DNA of 7,739 bases from JAKACU01 sp021821185 (GCA_027343965.1 DAHWJX010000052.1:1-7739); one strand, 5' to 3'. Counted from the stretch's first letter, positions 1 through 6,069 are shown. Numbers and translations are program-made. The notes: a model not told the origin generated them from the letters alone.

Positions 1-2
1 GA

Positions 3-641
3 TCTGGTCAAGATTTTTTACAAACCCTTCATGGTTACGAAAAAGTCTGCAATATGCCTACGGATGATCTCTATGTTTTGGTGAAAGATAATTTTCAACG
101 CTACTATCTCGGCGATCACGGAGCCCAGACTGATTTTTTGCGCCGTGGCATCGTGGATCAGGAAACAACACTGTTGCCTCCTGAAACGATTATCCGGTCA
201 CTAAAATCGCTTACTTCTTGTGGAATAGAATTAGGCATTGGCACAGGGCGACCTCGCGAGGAGGCGCTTCGACCATTGCAACGGCTTGGCTTATTGCCCT
301 ATTTTTCAATGGAGCGCATTATGACGCACGACGACGTTCGTCAAGAAGAAGATCGACGAGGACTACAGGCAGGTGTTCTCGCGAAACCGCATCCTTTCGT
401 TTATCAGCGTGCGGCGGCAGCGTTTGCTCAGGAAAAGATAGTGGTTGTAGGAGATTCCACAGCCGATGCGCTTGCAGCTAACGATGCAGGATTCGTCTTT
501 TATGGTATCGGTTCCGTGGCTTCATTTGGTAGCACCGCGACCCTGGCTACGTCGATCAACAGCGATATCGAGGCATTTGCTCATACTCTTTTATGTGGCG
601 TGTCTGATTTGCAAGGATATAATTGGGATCAGAAGCGTTAG
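3..641 (+). CDS. HAD-superfamily hydrolase, 5' end outside the window
   Basis: This is the C-terminal part of a haloacid-dehalogenase-superfamily phosphohydrolase. The frame is open from base 3 with no stop, and the ATG at 54 lacks a convincing SD. The gene therefore most likely starts upstream, and 212 residues are visible. Seen in order are HAD motif II as GIGTGRP (234-254, with the Thr), motif III as the lysine of AKPHP (about 381-395), and motif IV as VVGDSTAD (about 447-470) with its metal-binding acidic residues. Motif I (DxD, the nucleophile) should lie upstream of base 1 and is not seen. The layout resembles phosphoglycolate phosphatase/PpaX-like proteins, but the substrate cannot be read from the sequence. 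The gene ends with TAG, 17 bases before the next gene on the same strand, so the two are probably co-transcribed. The family is confident, the specific function is unknown. Confidence 0.85.
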   Translation, partial: SGQDFLQTLHGYEKVCNMPTDDLYVLVKDNFQRYYLGDHGAQTDFLRRGIVDQETTLLPPETIIRSLKSLTSCGIELGIGTGRPREEALRPLQRLGLLPYFSMERIMTHDDVRQEEDRRGLQAGVLAKPHPFVYQRAAAAFAQEKIVVVGDSTADALAANDAGFVFYGIGSVASFGSTATLATSINSDIEAFAHTLLCGVSDLQGYNWDQKR

Positions 642-658
642 CATCAAGGGGTGGTAGG

Positions 659-2029
659 ATGGATGCGTCAACGAATTATGTTTTAACGATTACACAGCAA
701 GCACAAGAACTTGGCGTGAGTGTGTTTGATGATGGTGGAAGACTTGTTTCCTATGTGTCGCGTGAATTTGATGAGCCTCATCCGGATGAGCTTTTAAGTG
801 CTGTTATTACATTAATTGATGGTGCATTGCGACATGCCTGCATTACATCGGATGAGTTGACTGCAATTGGTATGGCAGCATCCTGCATTACGATTGTGGG
901 GTGGGATGGAATCTCTGGACAGCCGATTGGTAGTTTTCAAACGCCTACATTATGGTCGTCGTTCTCAGCGGAGCAAAAGGCTACGTATGTTATTGAGGAA
1001 GCAAAACGTCTTGCTGTAAGTATGGATATGCCACTTCTTAATATTCGTTTCGGCGGTGTACATACATGGATTTTATGGAACCTATCACAAGGACGATCCT
1101 ATAAAATTGATGATGCTCATGATCTCATGGCCGTTGATTCAGACGATGACAATGTGACAGAAGTTAGTTGGCACTCTTTATGTGGGCTAGCACCTAGTAT
1201 GTTTCCTACGTCCGTTGCGGAACCAGGTGAATTGGCTCATGTGAGCAGTGTCTATCTTAATGGATCCCGTACGATGATTTCTGCACTAACGTCTATTCCA
1301 GTTGCGGGCTTAATTGGTTCAGGCATTACAGCATCTGGAAAGGCATTCATCAACTACGGTCAAGATGGTTTCGTTGTCATGCGAATTCCTCATAGACCTT
1401 CATCGGTCCGTGGTGCCTTAAGTATCCGAAAGGCGCGGCTAGGCATGTTTTATGAAGATGAATGGATTGCTTTAGCACGCTTTTCGTTTGCTCAGACATT
1501 GCTTCTTTGGATGCAAAACGTCCAGCCGATTTTTGCGGAAGTAGCGCAAACTCCGCTTGGTCTTATGACCGATCCATCGATTTTTGTTACGCCTTTTTTG
1601 GATCGCGGAATGGAAAAGGCTGCGATCATTGGAATCGATGCTGAGACGTCCTTTAGTGCAATCCATACTGCTGCTTTACGTTCCATGGCATATGCGGCAG
1701 CTGAAGCGTTAGAACTCATGCAACAAAATTTCACGAAATCTTTGGATATGTTGTGTGTGGAACGTTCCGGGTTCGCTGTTCCTGCCTTGTTTTGGTTTCA
1801 GGCGGGGATCAGCACTACGATCGTCGTCGAACGAGAACGTGATGCTTACGCGCGCGGCACAGGTATTCTTACAGGAATCGGCGCTAAGTTATGGACGCTG
1901 TCGCAAGGTATCAAACGGTTTGAAGAGCATGTGACAAGTCATAGGTACGACAGTCCCGAAGGTGGATCAAGGATGAAATTGCAGCGCAAACGATGGCAAA
2001 AAACACATCTTGACTTTTTACAATTGTAA
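659..2029 (+). CDS. Glycerol-kinase-fold (FGGY) protein, probably catalytically inactive
   Basis: This 456-residue protein has the full-length FGGY carbohydrate-kinase fold and aligns by eye with glycerol kinase from end to end. I chose ATG 659 because AAGGGG (645-650) sits 8 bases upstream; an in-frame ATG at 623 overlaps the preceding gene. The fold markers remain: the AIG...TIVGWD...SGQPI block (69-90), HTWILWNLSQGR (135-146), the helix HTAALRSMAYAAAEALELM (336-354) and the C-terminal ATPase-domain strand-helix (about 364-411). The catalytic residues do not. The phosphate-binding segment (9-24), normally IDQGTTxxR, reads ITQQAQELG. The substrate pair Arg-Glu of NQRE is replaced by AASC (73-76). 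The general-base region GDQQ is missing around 215-222, and DGG reads ERSG (367-370). It is uninterrupted and normally spaced, so it does not look like decay. It may be a regulatory or binding protein. Confidence in the fold is high and in inactivity fairly high; the role is unknown. Confidence 0.85.
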   Translation: MDASTNYVLTITQQAQELGVSVFDDGGRLVSYVSREFDEPHPDELLSAVITLIDGALRHACITSDELTAIGMAASCITIVGWDGISGQPIGSFQTPTLWSSFSAEQKATYVIEEAKRLAVSMDMPLLNIRFGGVHTWILWNLSQGRSYKIDDAHDLMAVDSDDDNVTEVSWHSLCGLAPSMFPTSVAEPGELAHVSSVYLNGSRTMISALTSIPVAGLIGSGITASGKAFINYGQDGFVVMRIPHRPSSVRGALSIRKARLGMFYEDEWIALARFSFAQTLLLWMQNVQPIFAEVAQTPLGLMTDPSIFVTPFLDRGMEKAAIIGIDAETSFSAIHTAALRSMAYAAAEALELMQQNFTKSLDMLCVERSGFAVPALFWFQAGISTTIVVERERDAYARGTGILTGIGAKLWTLSQGIKRFEEHVTSHRYDSPEGGSRMKLQRKRWQKTHLDFLQL

Positions 2030-2037
2030 CTGCGAAC

Positions 2038-2066
2038 TTTGTTTTTGATTAAAAATTCCTTATAAT
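2038..2066 (+). promoter_or_regulatory. Probable sigma-A promoter of the peroxiredoxin gene
   Basis: A perfect -10 hexamer TATAAT lies at 2061-2066. A weak -35 (TTGTTT, 2039-2044) sits 16 bases upstream. The predicted start, near 2073, gives a leader of about 32 bases carrying the SD AGGGAGGG (2091-2098). It lies just after the stop of the kinase-like gene, so the peroxiredoxin can be transcribed independently. Confidence 0.6.
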
Positions 2067-2104
2067 TGGTGTTGTTGGATAGTTCATAGTAGGGAGGGTA
2101 TTCC

Positions 2105-2593
2105 ATGCCAAAAGGCGCCACAGAAACTCGCACACTTAAAGTGGGCGATACCGCACCCGATTTTACGTTGAAAGCGCACGGTGGACGTACGGTCACCCTG
2201 TCTGAATTTCGAGGGAAGAGAAACGTATTTATTGCGTTCTATCCTCTAGATTGGACACCGGTTTGAAGTGCGCAAATGCCTTCGTACGAGGATGATCTTT
2301 CTCGTTTCGAAGAGCTAAATACCCAAGTTTTGGGTATGAGTGTTGACAGTTCGGCCAGTCATGACGCATGGCAACAGTCTTTAGGTGGTATTTCGTATCC
2401 ACTTTGCGCTGATTTTTACCCTCATGGCGCGGTTGCTGAAAAATATGGTGTTTTACGGTCGGAAGGTTATAACGATCGGGCACTCGTGGTGATTGATAAA
2501 GAAGGGATTGTCCGGTTTATCGACGTACATCCCATTGATAAGCAACCTGACAATGAAGAAATTTTTGATGTTTTACGGCAACTGCGAGACTAA
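2105..2593 (+). CDS. Peroxiredoxin with selenocysteine (in-frame TGA) at the peroxidatic position
   Basis: This is a thioredoxin-fold peroxiredoxin of the AhpC/TSA family, close to the single-peroxidatic-Cys AhpE/Bcp-like type, which reduces hydrogen peroxide and organic hydroperoxides in the cytoplasm. ATG 2105 has the SD AGGGAGGG 6 bases upstream. Read through one TGA (2264-2266), the product is 162 residues, a normal family length. The active-site signature PxxxTxxC appears as P47-LDW-T51-PV-TGA54, so the TGA replaces exactly the peroxidatic cysteine. The conserved active-site arginine is R125 (in GYNDRALVVID), and the N-terminal VGDTAPDFTL is typical. Both sides of the TGA are intact with no other lesion. 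The only cysteine is C101 (in SYPLCADFYP), a candidate partner for a selenenylsulfide bond. TGA is a normal stop elsewhere in the window (the DUF2627 gene), which argues against global recoding. The alternatives are a TGC-to-TGA null mutation or a sequencing error. I favour a selenoprotein because a SECIS-like hairpin follows. Confidence 0.85.
2278..2315 (+). promoter_or_regulatory. Bacterial SECIS-like hairpin for selenocysteine insertion
   Basis: Immediately downstream of the in-frame TGA, 2280-2284 (CTTCG) pairs with 2308-2312 (CGAAG) and 2286-2290 (ACGAG) pairs with 2301-2305 (CTCGT). These are ten Watson-Crick pairs, separated only by a 1x2 U-rich internal loop (T2285 against T2306-T2307). 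The apical loop GATGATCTTT (2291-2300) begins with G and starts 24 bases after the TGA. The base can extend with G2278-C2315 and C2279-G2314 around a bulged A2313. Known bacterial SECIS elements sit within the coding region, have a G in the first two loop bases and place the loop roughly 16-37 bases after UGA, and this hairpin meets all three conditions. It would bind SelB-GTP-Sec-tRNA. This is fold inspection by eye, not a computed structure. Confidence 0.75.
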
Positions 2594-2601
2594 AATAAGC
2601 A

Positions 2602-2630
2602 GGGCTGGCCGAGTGCCAGTCCTCCTTTTT
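2602..2630 (+). terminator. Rho-independent terminator after the peroxiredoxin gene
   Basis: GGGCTGGC (2602-2609) pairs with GCCAGTCC (2615-2622) as an 8-pair stem with one G-U pair and a 5-base loop. It is followed by TCC and five Ts (2626-2630). It lies 8 bases after the stop codon and overlaps the end of the convergent GH18 gene by two bases. The hairpin may also help stop the opposite transcript, although that side has only a broken T tract. Confidence 0.8.
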
Positions 2631-3924
2631 ACGCGAAAACAGCATGTACAGCCATCACAAGCGATGACCATGTCGATGGTTCCTCCAGCCCCAGATACCA
2701 CGCCGCAGCTCCACCTAGATGCTCTTGTGCCACTAATTGTAAGGTAAGTAGCAAGGAACGATTGTCTTCCAACCACATTTCATGTGTTGTTCCATTTTCC
2801 TTAAACCGTACAAAGTGAACACCTAATTGTCGGTTCCAATTTGCGGAAAGATTATGCATTTTTAGCAATTGATTGGTCTGGACCAGGGACAGTGCATTAC
2901 TGGATAGTACAGCACCATGTTGATTCACGGTCCAATCCTGGGTGTAAAATGGAATTCCCAATATCAGTTTTTGTGCTGGTACACCAGTTTTTAGCATATC
3001 AGCGACGGCTTGCTTGACCCACGGTAAAGAAGCCGTTGGACCAGCGATGGCGTCGCCTCCCCAATGTTCATCATAACCCATTAGGATGATTTGATCTGCA
3101 GCCTTTGAAAGTGCTTTATGGTTGTATGGCCCGTCATTTTGTGCAAAGACGATGTCAGGTGGTAAATCCACGGATAGGGTCCGATGAATGGCATGTAGCG
3201 ATTGTGCAAGAACCTCGATAAAGCGACTGTAATTCCAGCGATCCTGGGAACTTAGACCCTCAAAGTCAACATTGATACCATCGAGATTGTCACGTTTTAC
3301 TATGGACACCAGGGTGGAGATTAATTTGTCTTGTGTATCCTTATACCGCAAAAAGGCATGGCTCAATTGCGCATTGAATCCATTGTCAACGACAGCCCAA
3401 ACACGTACTCCGCGTTGGTGTGCGTAACTCACGACTGATTTTTCGATGTTGTTAGCCAGTGCCCCATTTGGACCATCGACGTGCAACCATTTTGGCGCGA
3501 GAACGTTGAGTCCTTGCGATGCTTGGATGACAGCCTCAAGGTTTTTTGTACCTGTATCTAACGTCCAACCAATGGCAAGGCGCTTTGGTGATGCGACACG
3601 CATTTTAGGTGCAACGATAGTTGTAAACGATAGTGTGTCGATTTGTTTCCGTGTAGTCGTGTGGACGCTTGCTTCGGCAAGAGACAACTGACTAAAGGCA
3701 AATGCCATGTGGTTGATCGGCAACTTTGCCGGTGGTTCCAATGGATTTGTTGATAACATCATCAAACTCGTCAACCACGCATTTTTTGTCAGTATAGCCA
3801 AACTGGTCGTTGACCCTGTGCCATAGCTTGTCCACGCTAACCAGACAAAGAGGCTTATGATGCCCAAAAAACTGCTCGCAAGAATTGAGGTCGTTCGTGT
3901 GGCGGAAGTTTTTTTTCTTCTCAT
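2629..3924 (-). CDS. Membrane-anchored glycoside hydrolase family 18 protein (SleL/YaaH/YdhD-like)
   Basis: This 431-residue GH18 TIM-barrel hydrolase is most like the Bacillus spore cortex/peptidoglycan enzymes SleL (YaaH) and YdhD. The N-terminus is positively charged (MRRKK) followed by one hydrophobic segment (about 12-33), so it is either anchored with the catalytic part outside the cytoplasm or secreted. The catalytic signature is LDGINVDFEG (214-223), matching DGxDxDxE with Asn at the second Asp as in many spore GH18s; E222 is the proton donor. MGYDEHW (282-288) and the terminal GGAAAWYLGLEEPSTW (404-419) are typical of this subgroup. No LysM repeats are visible, unlike SleL. I chose ATG 3924 because the SD AAGGTGG lies 5 bases upstream; the GTG at 3933 is inside that SD. 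The gene is monocistronic and convergent with the peroxiredoxin gene. The likely role is spore or cell-wall remodelling, but the substrate is inferred only from the family. Confidence 0.88.
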   Translation of the reverse strand: MRRKKTSATRTTSILASSFLGIISLFVWLAWTSYGTGSTTSLAILTKNAWLTSLMMLSTNPLEPPAKLPINHMAFAFSQLSLAEASVHTTTRKQIDTLSFTTIVAPKMRVASPKRLAIGWTLDTGTKNLEAVIQASQGLNVLAPKWLHVDGPNGALANNIEKSVVSYAHQRGVRVWAVVDNGFNAQLSHAFLRYKDTQDKLISTLVSIVKRDNLDGINVDFEGLSSQDRWNYSRFIEVLAQSLHAIHRTLSVDLPPDIVFAQNDGPYNHKALSKAADQIILMGYDEHWGGDAIAGPTASLPWVKQAVADMLKTGVPAQKLILGIPFYTQDWTVNQHGAVLSSNALSLVQTNQLLKMHNLSANWNRQLGVHFVRFKENGTTHEMWLEDNRSLLLTLQLVAQEHLGGAAAWYLGLEEPSTWSSLVMAVHAVFA

Positions 3925-3945
3925 GAGAACCACCTTATGTAGAGA

Positions 3946-3967
3946 TTCTAGTAGTGTTTCTAGTAGT
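3946..3967. repeat. Tandem 10-base direct repeat with 12-base period
   Basis: TTCTAGTAGT occurs at 3946-3955 and again at 3958-3967, separated by two bases. The pair overlaps the candidate -10 and start site of the GH18 gene, where an operator would sit. It may be coincidental. Confidence 0.5.
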
Positions 3968-3985
3968 CTATGAGGTTACGGTCAA
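3957..3985 (-). promoter_or_regulatory. Candidate promoter of the GH18 gene
   Basis: On the minus strand, TTGACC (3980-3985) is followed after 17 bases by TAGAAA (3957-3962), an acceptable sigma-A pair with a weak -10. The overlapping CATAGACTA also fits the CATANNNTA form of the sporulation sigma-K -10, which would suit a spore cortex hydrolase, but I see no good sigma-K -35. The sequence does not decide between the two. Confidence 0.35.
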
Positions 3986-4071
3986 TTCATGAACGATTGA
4001 CAGCAGACTTTTACGTGTGACAGGCGTATTGCCATGGGAACTTCGCCCATACTAGAGATGGGGGTGCAGGT

Positions 4072-4923
4072 ATGATTCTTTTTGTGAGTGGATTGGTGAT
4101 TTTTTTTCTCGGATTATGGCAACACGCTTTGGGTATGGCAGCCATTGGAGCAGGTGTATGGTGTATTGCCAGTGTCGACATGATAGGGGATTCTGTCTTA
4201 AGATCGTGGTTTTCTCGCTTATTTTATTTACTTGAATTTTTCCATGCGCGCTATACACTTTGGCGGGATGCATCTGCTATCGAGCAAGCAAAATCGCTTT
4301 GCGAAGCCTATAGTCGCTTGTATCCGGTTTTTACCTTTGCTCCGTTTCGTCTTGTCGGGGATCATCATTTGACCTTTGCTTCCCGTTTTTCGGACAGTTG
4401 TGTGCCGTTCAACAAAGAATCCGTACCACCGTCGATCGTGGATTTAGGGCAAGTGCTCTTAGAACAGGGTATTGAATTTTATGATGTGCGCAATTTGTGG
4501 CTTCTTGTGAATCAAGAGGTCGTTAAAAATGAACGCTCCCGCTTGTTTCAAACCGTATTTTGTTCGGAATCAGGGAGGATGGACACGGATTTATGTCAAA
4601 TTTTTGTACGCTTTTCCAAGCAAAACACGCCTTTTTCGAGACTGGTATTTTTTGAAATGATTCTTGAAGATTATGCTGTGTCTTTTGTAGCACAGTATTT
4701 CCGTGTGGTTCATCATCGATTTTCGTGGTTTGTGTCTGCGAAAGATGTACTCGATCATGCTATTCGTGCTGCGACCATGGATCATCTGGCCACTGTTCGG
4801 CAAACAGAACTGAAGCGAGTATTAAACATGAAGCAACATGATAGTTCGGTGGGAAACGTTAATGTTCATGAAATGGACGAAGGATTAGTGAATAATTACA
4901 TCCCGGTCATGGGTGAAAAGTAA
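4072..4923 (+). CDS. Membrane-anchored protein of unknown function
   Basis: I do not recognise this 283-residue protein. The first 40 residues are strongly hydrophobic and can form two short membrane segments (about 2-18 and 20-37) or one hairpin. A basic/aromatic stretch follows (SWFSRLFYLLEFFHARYTLW), then about 215 residues of mixed, mostly soluble character without repeats or known catalytic motifs. The C-terminal part (about 195-265) looks helical, and the last 25 residues are polar and acidic. The start ATG has the SD-like GGGGGTG (4060-4066) 5 bases upstream. Its TGA-overlapping start is also the end of a possible 13-codon leader ORF (4034-4075). The nearest neighbour is the small gene at 5020, 96 bases downstream on the same strand. 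It is a real gene judging from length, SD and protein-like composition, and is likely a lineage-specific membrane protein. Confidence 0.7.
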   Translation: MILFVSGLVIFFLGLWQHALGMAAIGAGVWCIASVDMIGDSVLRSWFSRLFYLLEFFHARYTLWRDASAIEQAKSLCEAYSRLYPVFTFAPFRLVGDHHLTFASRFSDSCVPFNKESVPPSIVDLGQVLLEQGIEFYDVRNLWLLVNQEVVKNERSRLFQTVFCSESGRMDTDLCQIFVRFSKQNTPFSRLVFFEMILEDYAVSFVAQYFRVVHHRFSWFVSAKDVLDHAIRAATMDHLATVRQTELKRVLNMKQHDSSVGNVNVHEMDEGLVNNYIPVMGEK

Positions 4924-5019
4924 AAAAAACGTGTCCAAAGGACTAGAACTCGGTGTAGGGACGTAGTAAAATGCTTTCATTAGGTAGATATCATTCTTAT
5001 TATTCAAGGGGTGTATCGC

Positions 5020-5196
5020 GTGAACGATAGGCACCAGTCTGGCCACGAGCAGGCCAACCTGCGCGAAGCCGAAAACTTATTGCGCAAAGCTGCGTTTGCA
5101 GCAGATCCTTTCATTGCCTTGTCGGAATCTTATCGACGTGTAGCGCGCGAAGAACGACTTACGCCTTTTCTCTTGGAAGATGAGGAAGGGAAATAA
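5020..5196 (+). CDS. Small conserved-looking protein of unknown function, 58 residues
   Basis: This is a short, highly charged protein beginning with a GTG codon. The SD AAGGGGTG (5006-5013) lies 6 bases before GTG 5020. An in-frame GTG at 5011 sits inside that SD and is unlikely to be used. The product has a polar N-terminus (VNDRHQSGHEQ), an Ala/Leu-rich helix (about 14-30), a second helix rich in Arg/Glu (about 34-46) and an acidic tail (EDEEGK). There is no Cys, membrane segment or signal peptide, so it is probably cytoplasmic. I do not recognise the family. It could form a two-helix hairpin, and an adaptor or regulatory role is possible but unsupported. The strong SD and clean codon use make it likely to be real. 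It stands upstream of a possible weak hairpin (5202-5219). Confidence 0.6.
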   Translation: MNDRHQSGHEQANLREAENLLRKAAFAADPFIALSESYRRVAREERLTPFLLEDEEGK

Positions 5197-5201
5197 GCAA
5201 T

Positions 5202-5219
5202 GCAGGCGATTCTGCCTGT
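5202..5219. other. Short hairpin between convergent genes, weak terminator candidate
   Basis: CAGGC (5203-5207) pairs with GCCTG (5214-5218) around a 6-base loop, with a possible flanking G-U pair. It lies between the small gene at 5020 and the convergent molybdopterin synthase gene. Neither side has a proper T tract, so termination is uncertain. Confidence 0.3.
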
Positions 5220-5257
5220 CACGAAAATGTAACCGTTTCCAATAATGTTTGTCACAT

Positions 5258-5971
5258 TTATGGATCTATATCCCAACCTTCTTTCGGTCCTCCCCAAGCA
5301 ATCTCTCCGTCAACGTAGTATTCCTTTTTCCAAATTGGAACAATTTGTTTTAAACGTTGTATCGCATAGTCTGCTGCAGCGAATGCATCTTTACGGTGAG
5401 CTGTCGAAACACCAATAACAACGCTGATCTCGGATATCGCTAAGTCTCCAATGCGATGCCAGATCGCAATTTTCATAATCGGCCATTTGACTTTACACTC
5501 TGCGATGACTCGCCGCAGTTGTGTGCGCGCCATAGAGTCATAAGCTTCATAATGTAGATAGGCCGTTTGTCGTTCTAATGTAAATTCGCGGACGGTGCCA
5601 ACGAATACCACGACAGCACCTGCGCGTACGTCACTTACGTGATCGTACATCTGTTGTGGCGACAAAGGGTCAAAAACAATGTCAACATCTTTTGTGCCTG
5701 GTTCGTCTGTGGCATCTGCACTGCCGCCGCTAACAGGTGGAATAACAGCGACCACATCGCCTTGATGAACCACGCGATCGCGTTTACAGTATTCATTATT
5801 AATGGCAAAAAGACAACGAGATAGTAGAGGATCTAGCCGTACAAATTTCGTTAGCAGCGCTTGTTCAACATCTCGCACGGTCGTAACGTTTTGATCAGGC
5901 ACACTGAGTTCGACGTTGCTTTGTCCTGCCAATTCGGCAACAGATGCAAATAAGTCTACAATGATGGTCAT
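5258..5971 (-). CDS. moaX: MoaD-MoaE fusion, molybdopterin synthase (MoaX-type)
   Basis: This 237-residue protein joins both subunits of molybdopterin synthase, which converts cyclic pyranopterin monophosphate to molybdopterin by transferring sulfur from a MoaD thiocarboxylate. Residues 1-83 are the ubiquitin-like MoaD domain, ending VIPPVSGG with Gly82-Gly83. Residues 84-96 are a polar, acidic linker. Residues 97-237 are MoaE, showing the GAVVVFVGTVRE strand (118-129, R128), YLHYEAYDSMA (138-148), AHRKDAFAAADYAI (191-204) and LKQIVPIWKKE (207-217) with the catalytic lysine pair K208 and K215. The start ATG has GAGGA about 8 bases upstream. MoaD must expose its Gly-Gly terminus to be activated by MoeB, so the fusion should be cut after G83, as shown for Mycobacterium tuberculosis MoaX. 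It diverges from moaC-mogA, which supply the preceding and following steps. Confidence 0.93.
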   Translation of the reverse strand: MTIIVDLFASVAELAGQSNVELSVPDQNVTTVRDVEQALLTKFVRLDPLLSRCLFAINNEYCKRDRVVHQGDVVAVIPPVSGGSADATDEPGTKDVDIVFDPLSPQQMYDHVSDVRAGAVVVFVGTVREFTLERQTAYLHYEAYDSMARTQLRRVIAECKVKWPIMKIAIWHRIGDLAISEISVVIGVSTAHRKDAFAAADYAIQRLKQIVPIWKKEYYVDGEIAWGGPKEGWDIDP

Positions 5972-6002
5972 CGATATTTCCTCACTTCCTCATAGTGATT
6001 GT

Positions 6003-6031
6003 AGTATAACGTGAGTTGCACTTCATTGCGA
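6003..6031 (-). promoter_or_regulatory. Probable promoter of the moaD-moaE fusion gene
   Basis: On the minus strand the -10 is TATACT (6003-6008), with a weak -35 TCGCAA (6026-6031) 17 bases upstream. The predicted start is near 5996, giving a leader of about 25 bases that contains the SD. A poor -35 suggests that an activator is needed. Confidence 0.5.
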
Positions 6032-6044
6032 TGATATGGATCAC
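6031..6044. promoter_or_regulatory. FNR/CRP-like palindrome in the divergent moa promoter region
   Basis: ATGAT-atgg-ATCAC matches the FNR consensus TTGAT-N4-ATCAA at 8 of 10 positions. Read as TGTGA-N6-TCACA it also scores 8 of 10, with a perfect right half. The perfect core TGAT-N4-ATCA is at 6032-6043. Its centre lies at about -41.5 from the predicted start of the moaD-moaE fusion gene, the classic class II activator position, and about -38.5 from that of moaC. This is a consensus match only. Confidence 0.4.
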
Positions 6045-6060
6045 AAGTCAATTGCGTACA

Positions 6061-6069
6061 TGGTATACT
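6061..6069 (+). promoter_or_regulatory. Probable extended -10 promoter of moaC-mogA
   Basis: TGGTATACT fits an extended -10 (TGn-TATACT), with the hexamer at 6064-6069. No good -35 lies 16-18 bases upstream. The predicted start near 6076 leaves a leader of about 20 bases, which is essentially only the SD, too short for a molybdenum-cofactor riboswitch. Confidence 0.55.

Noticed and set aside
623..658. Upstream ATG 623 as start of the glycerol-kinase-like gene
   Set aside because: It lies within the HAD gene and has no SD. ATG 659 has AAGGGG at the correct distance and begins where homologues begin.
2276..2593. Separate 105-residue gene starting at ATG 2276
   Set aside because: It has no SD, begins inside the peroxiredoxin active site, lacks the catalytic residue, and is in frame with the intact 53 codons upstream. 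It is the C-terminal part of the selenoprotein.
2105..2593. Peroxiredoxin as a pseudogene with a nonsense mutation
   Set aside because: It cannot be fully excluded, but a single TGA exactly at the peroxidatic Cys, a SECIS-like hairpin and no other lesion make selenocysteine the better reading.
5639..5824. Small open frame on the plus strand inside the moaD-moaE fusion gene
   Set aside because: It lies opposite a clearly conserved gene, has no SD and has an implausible composition.
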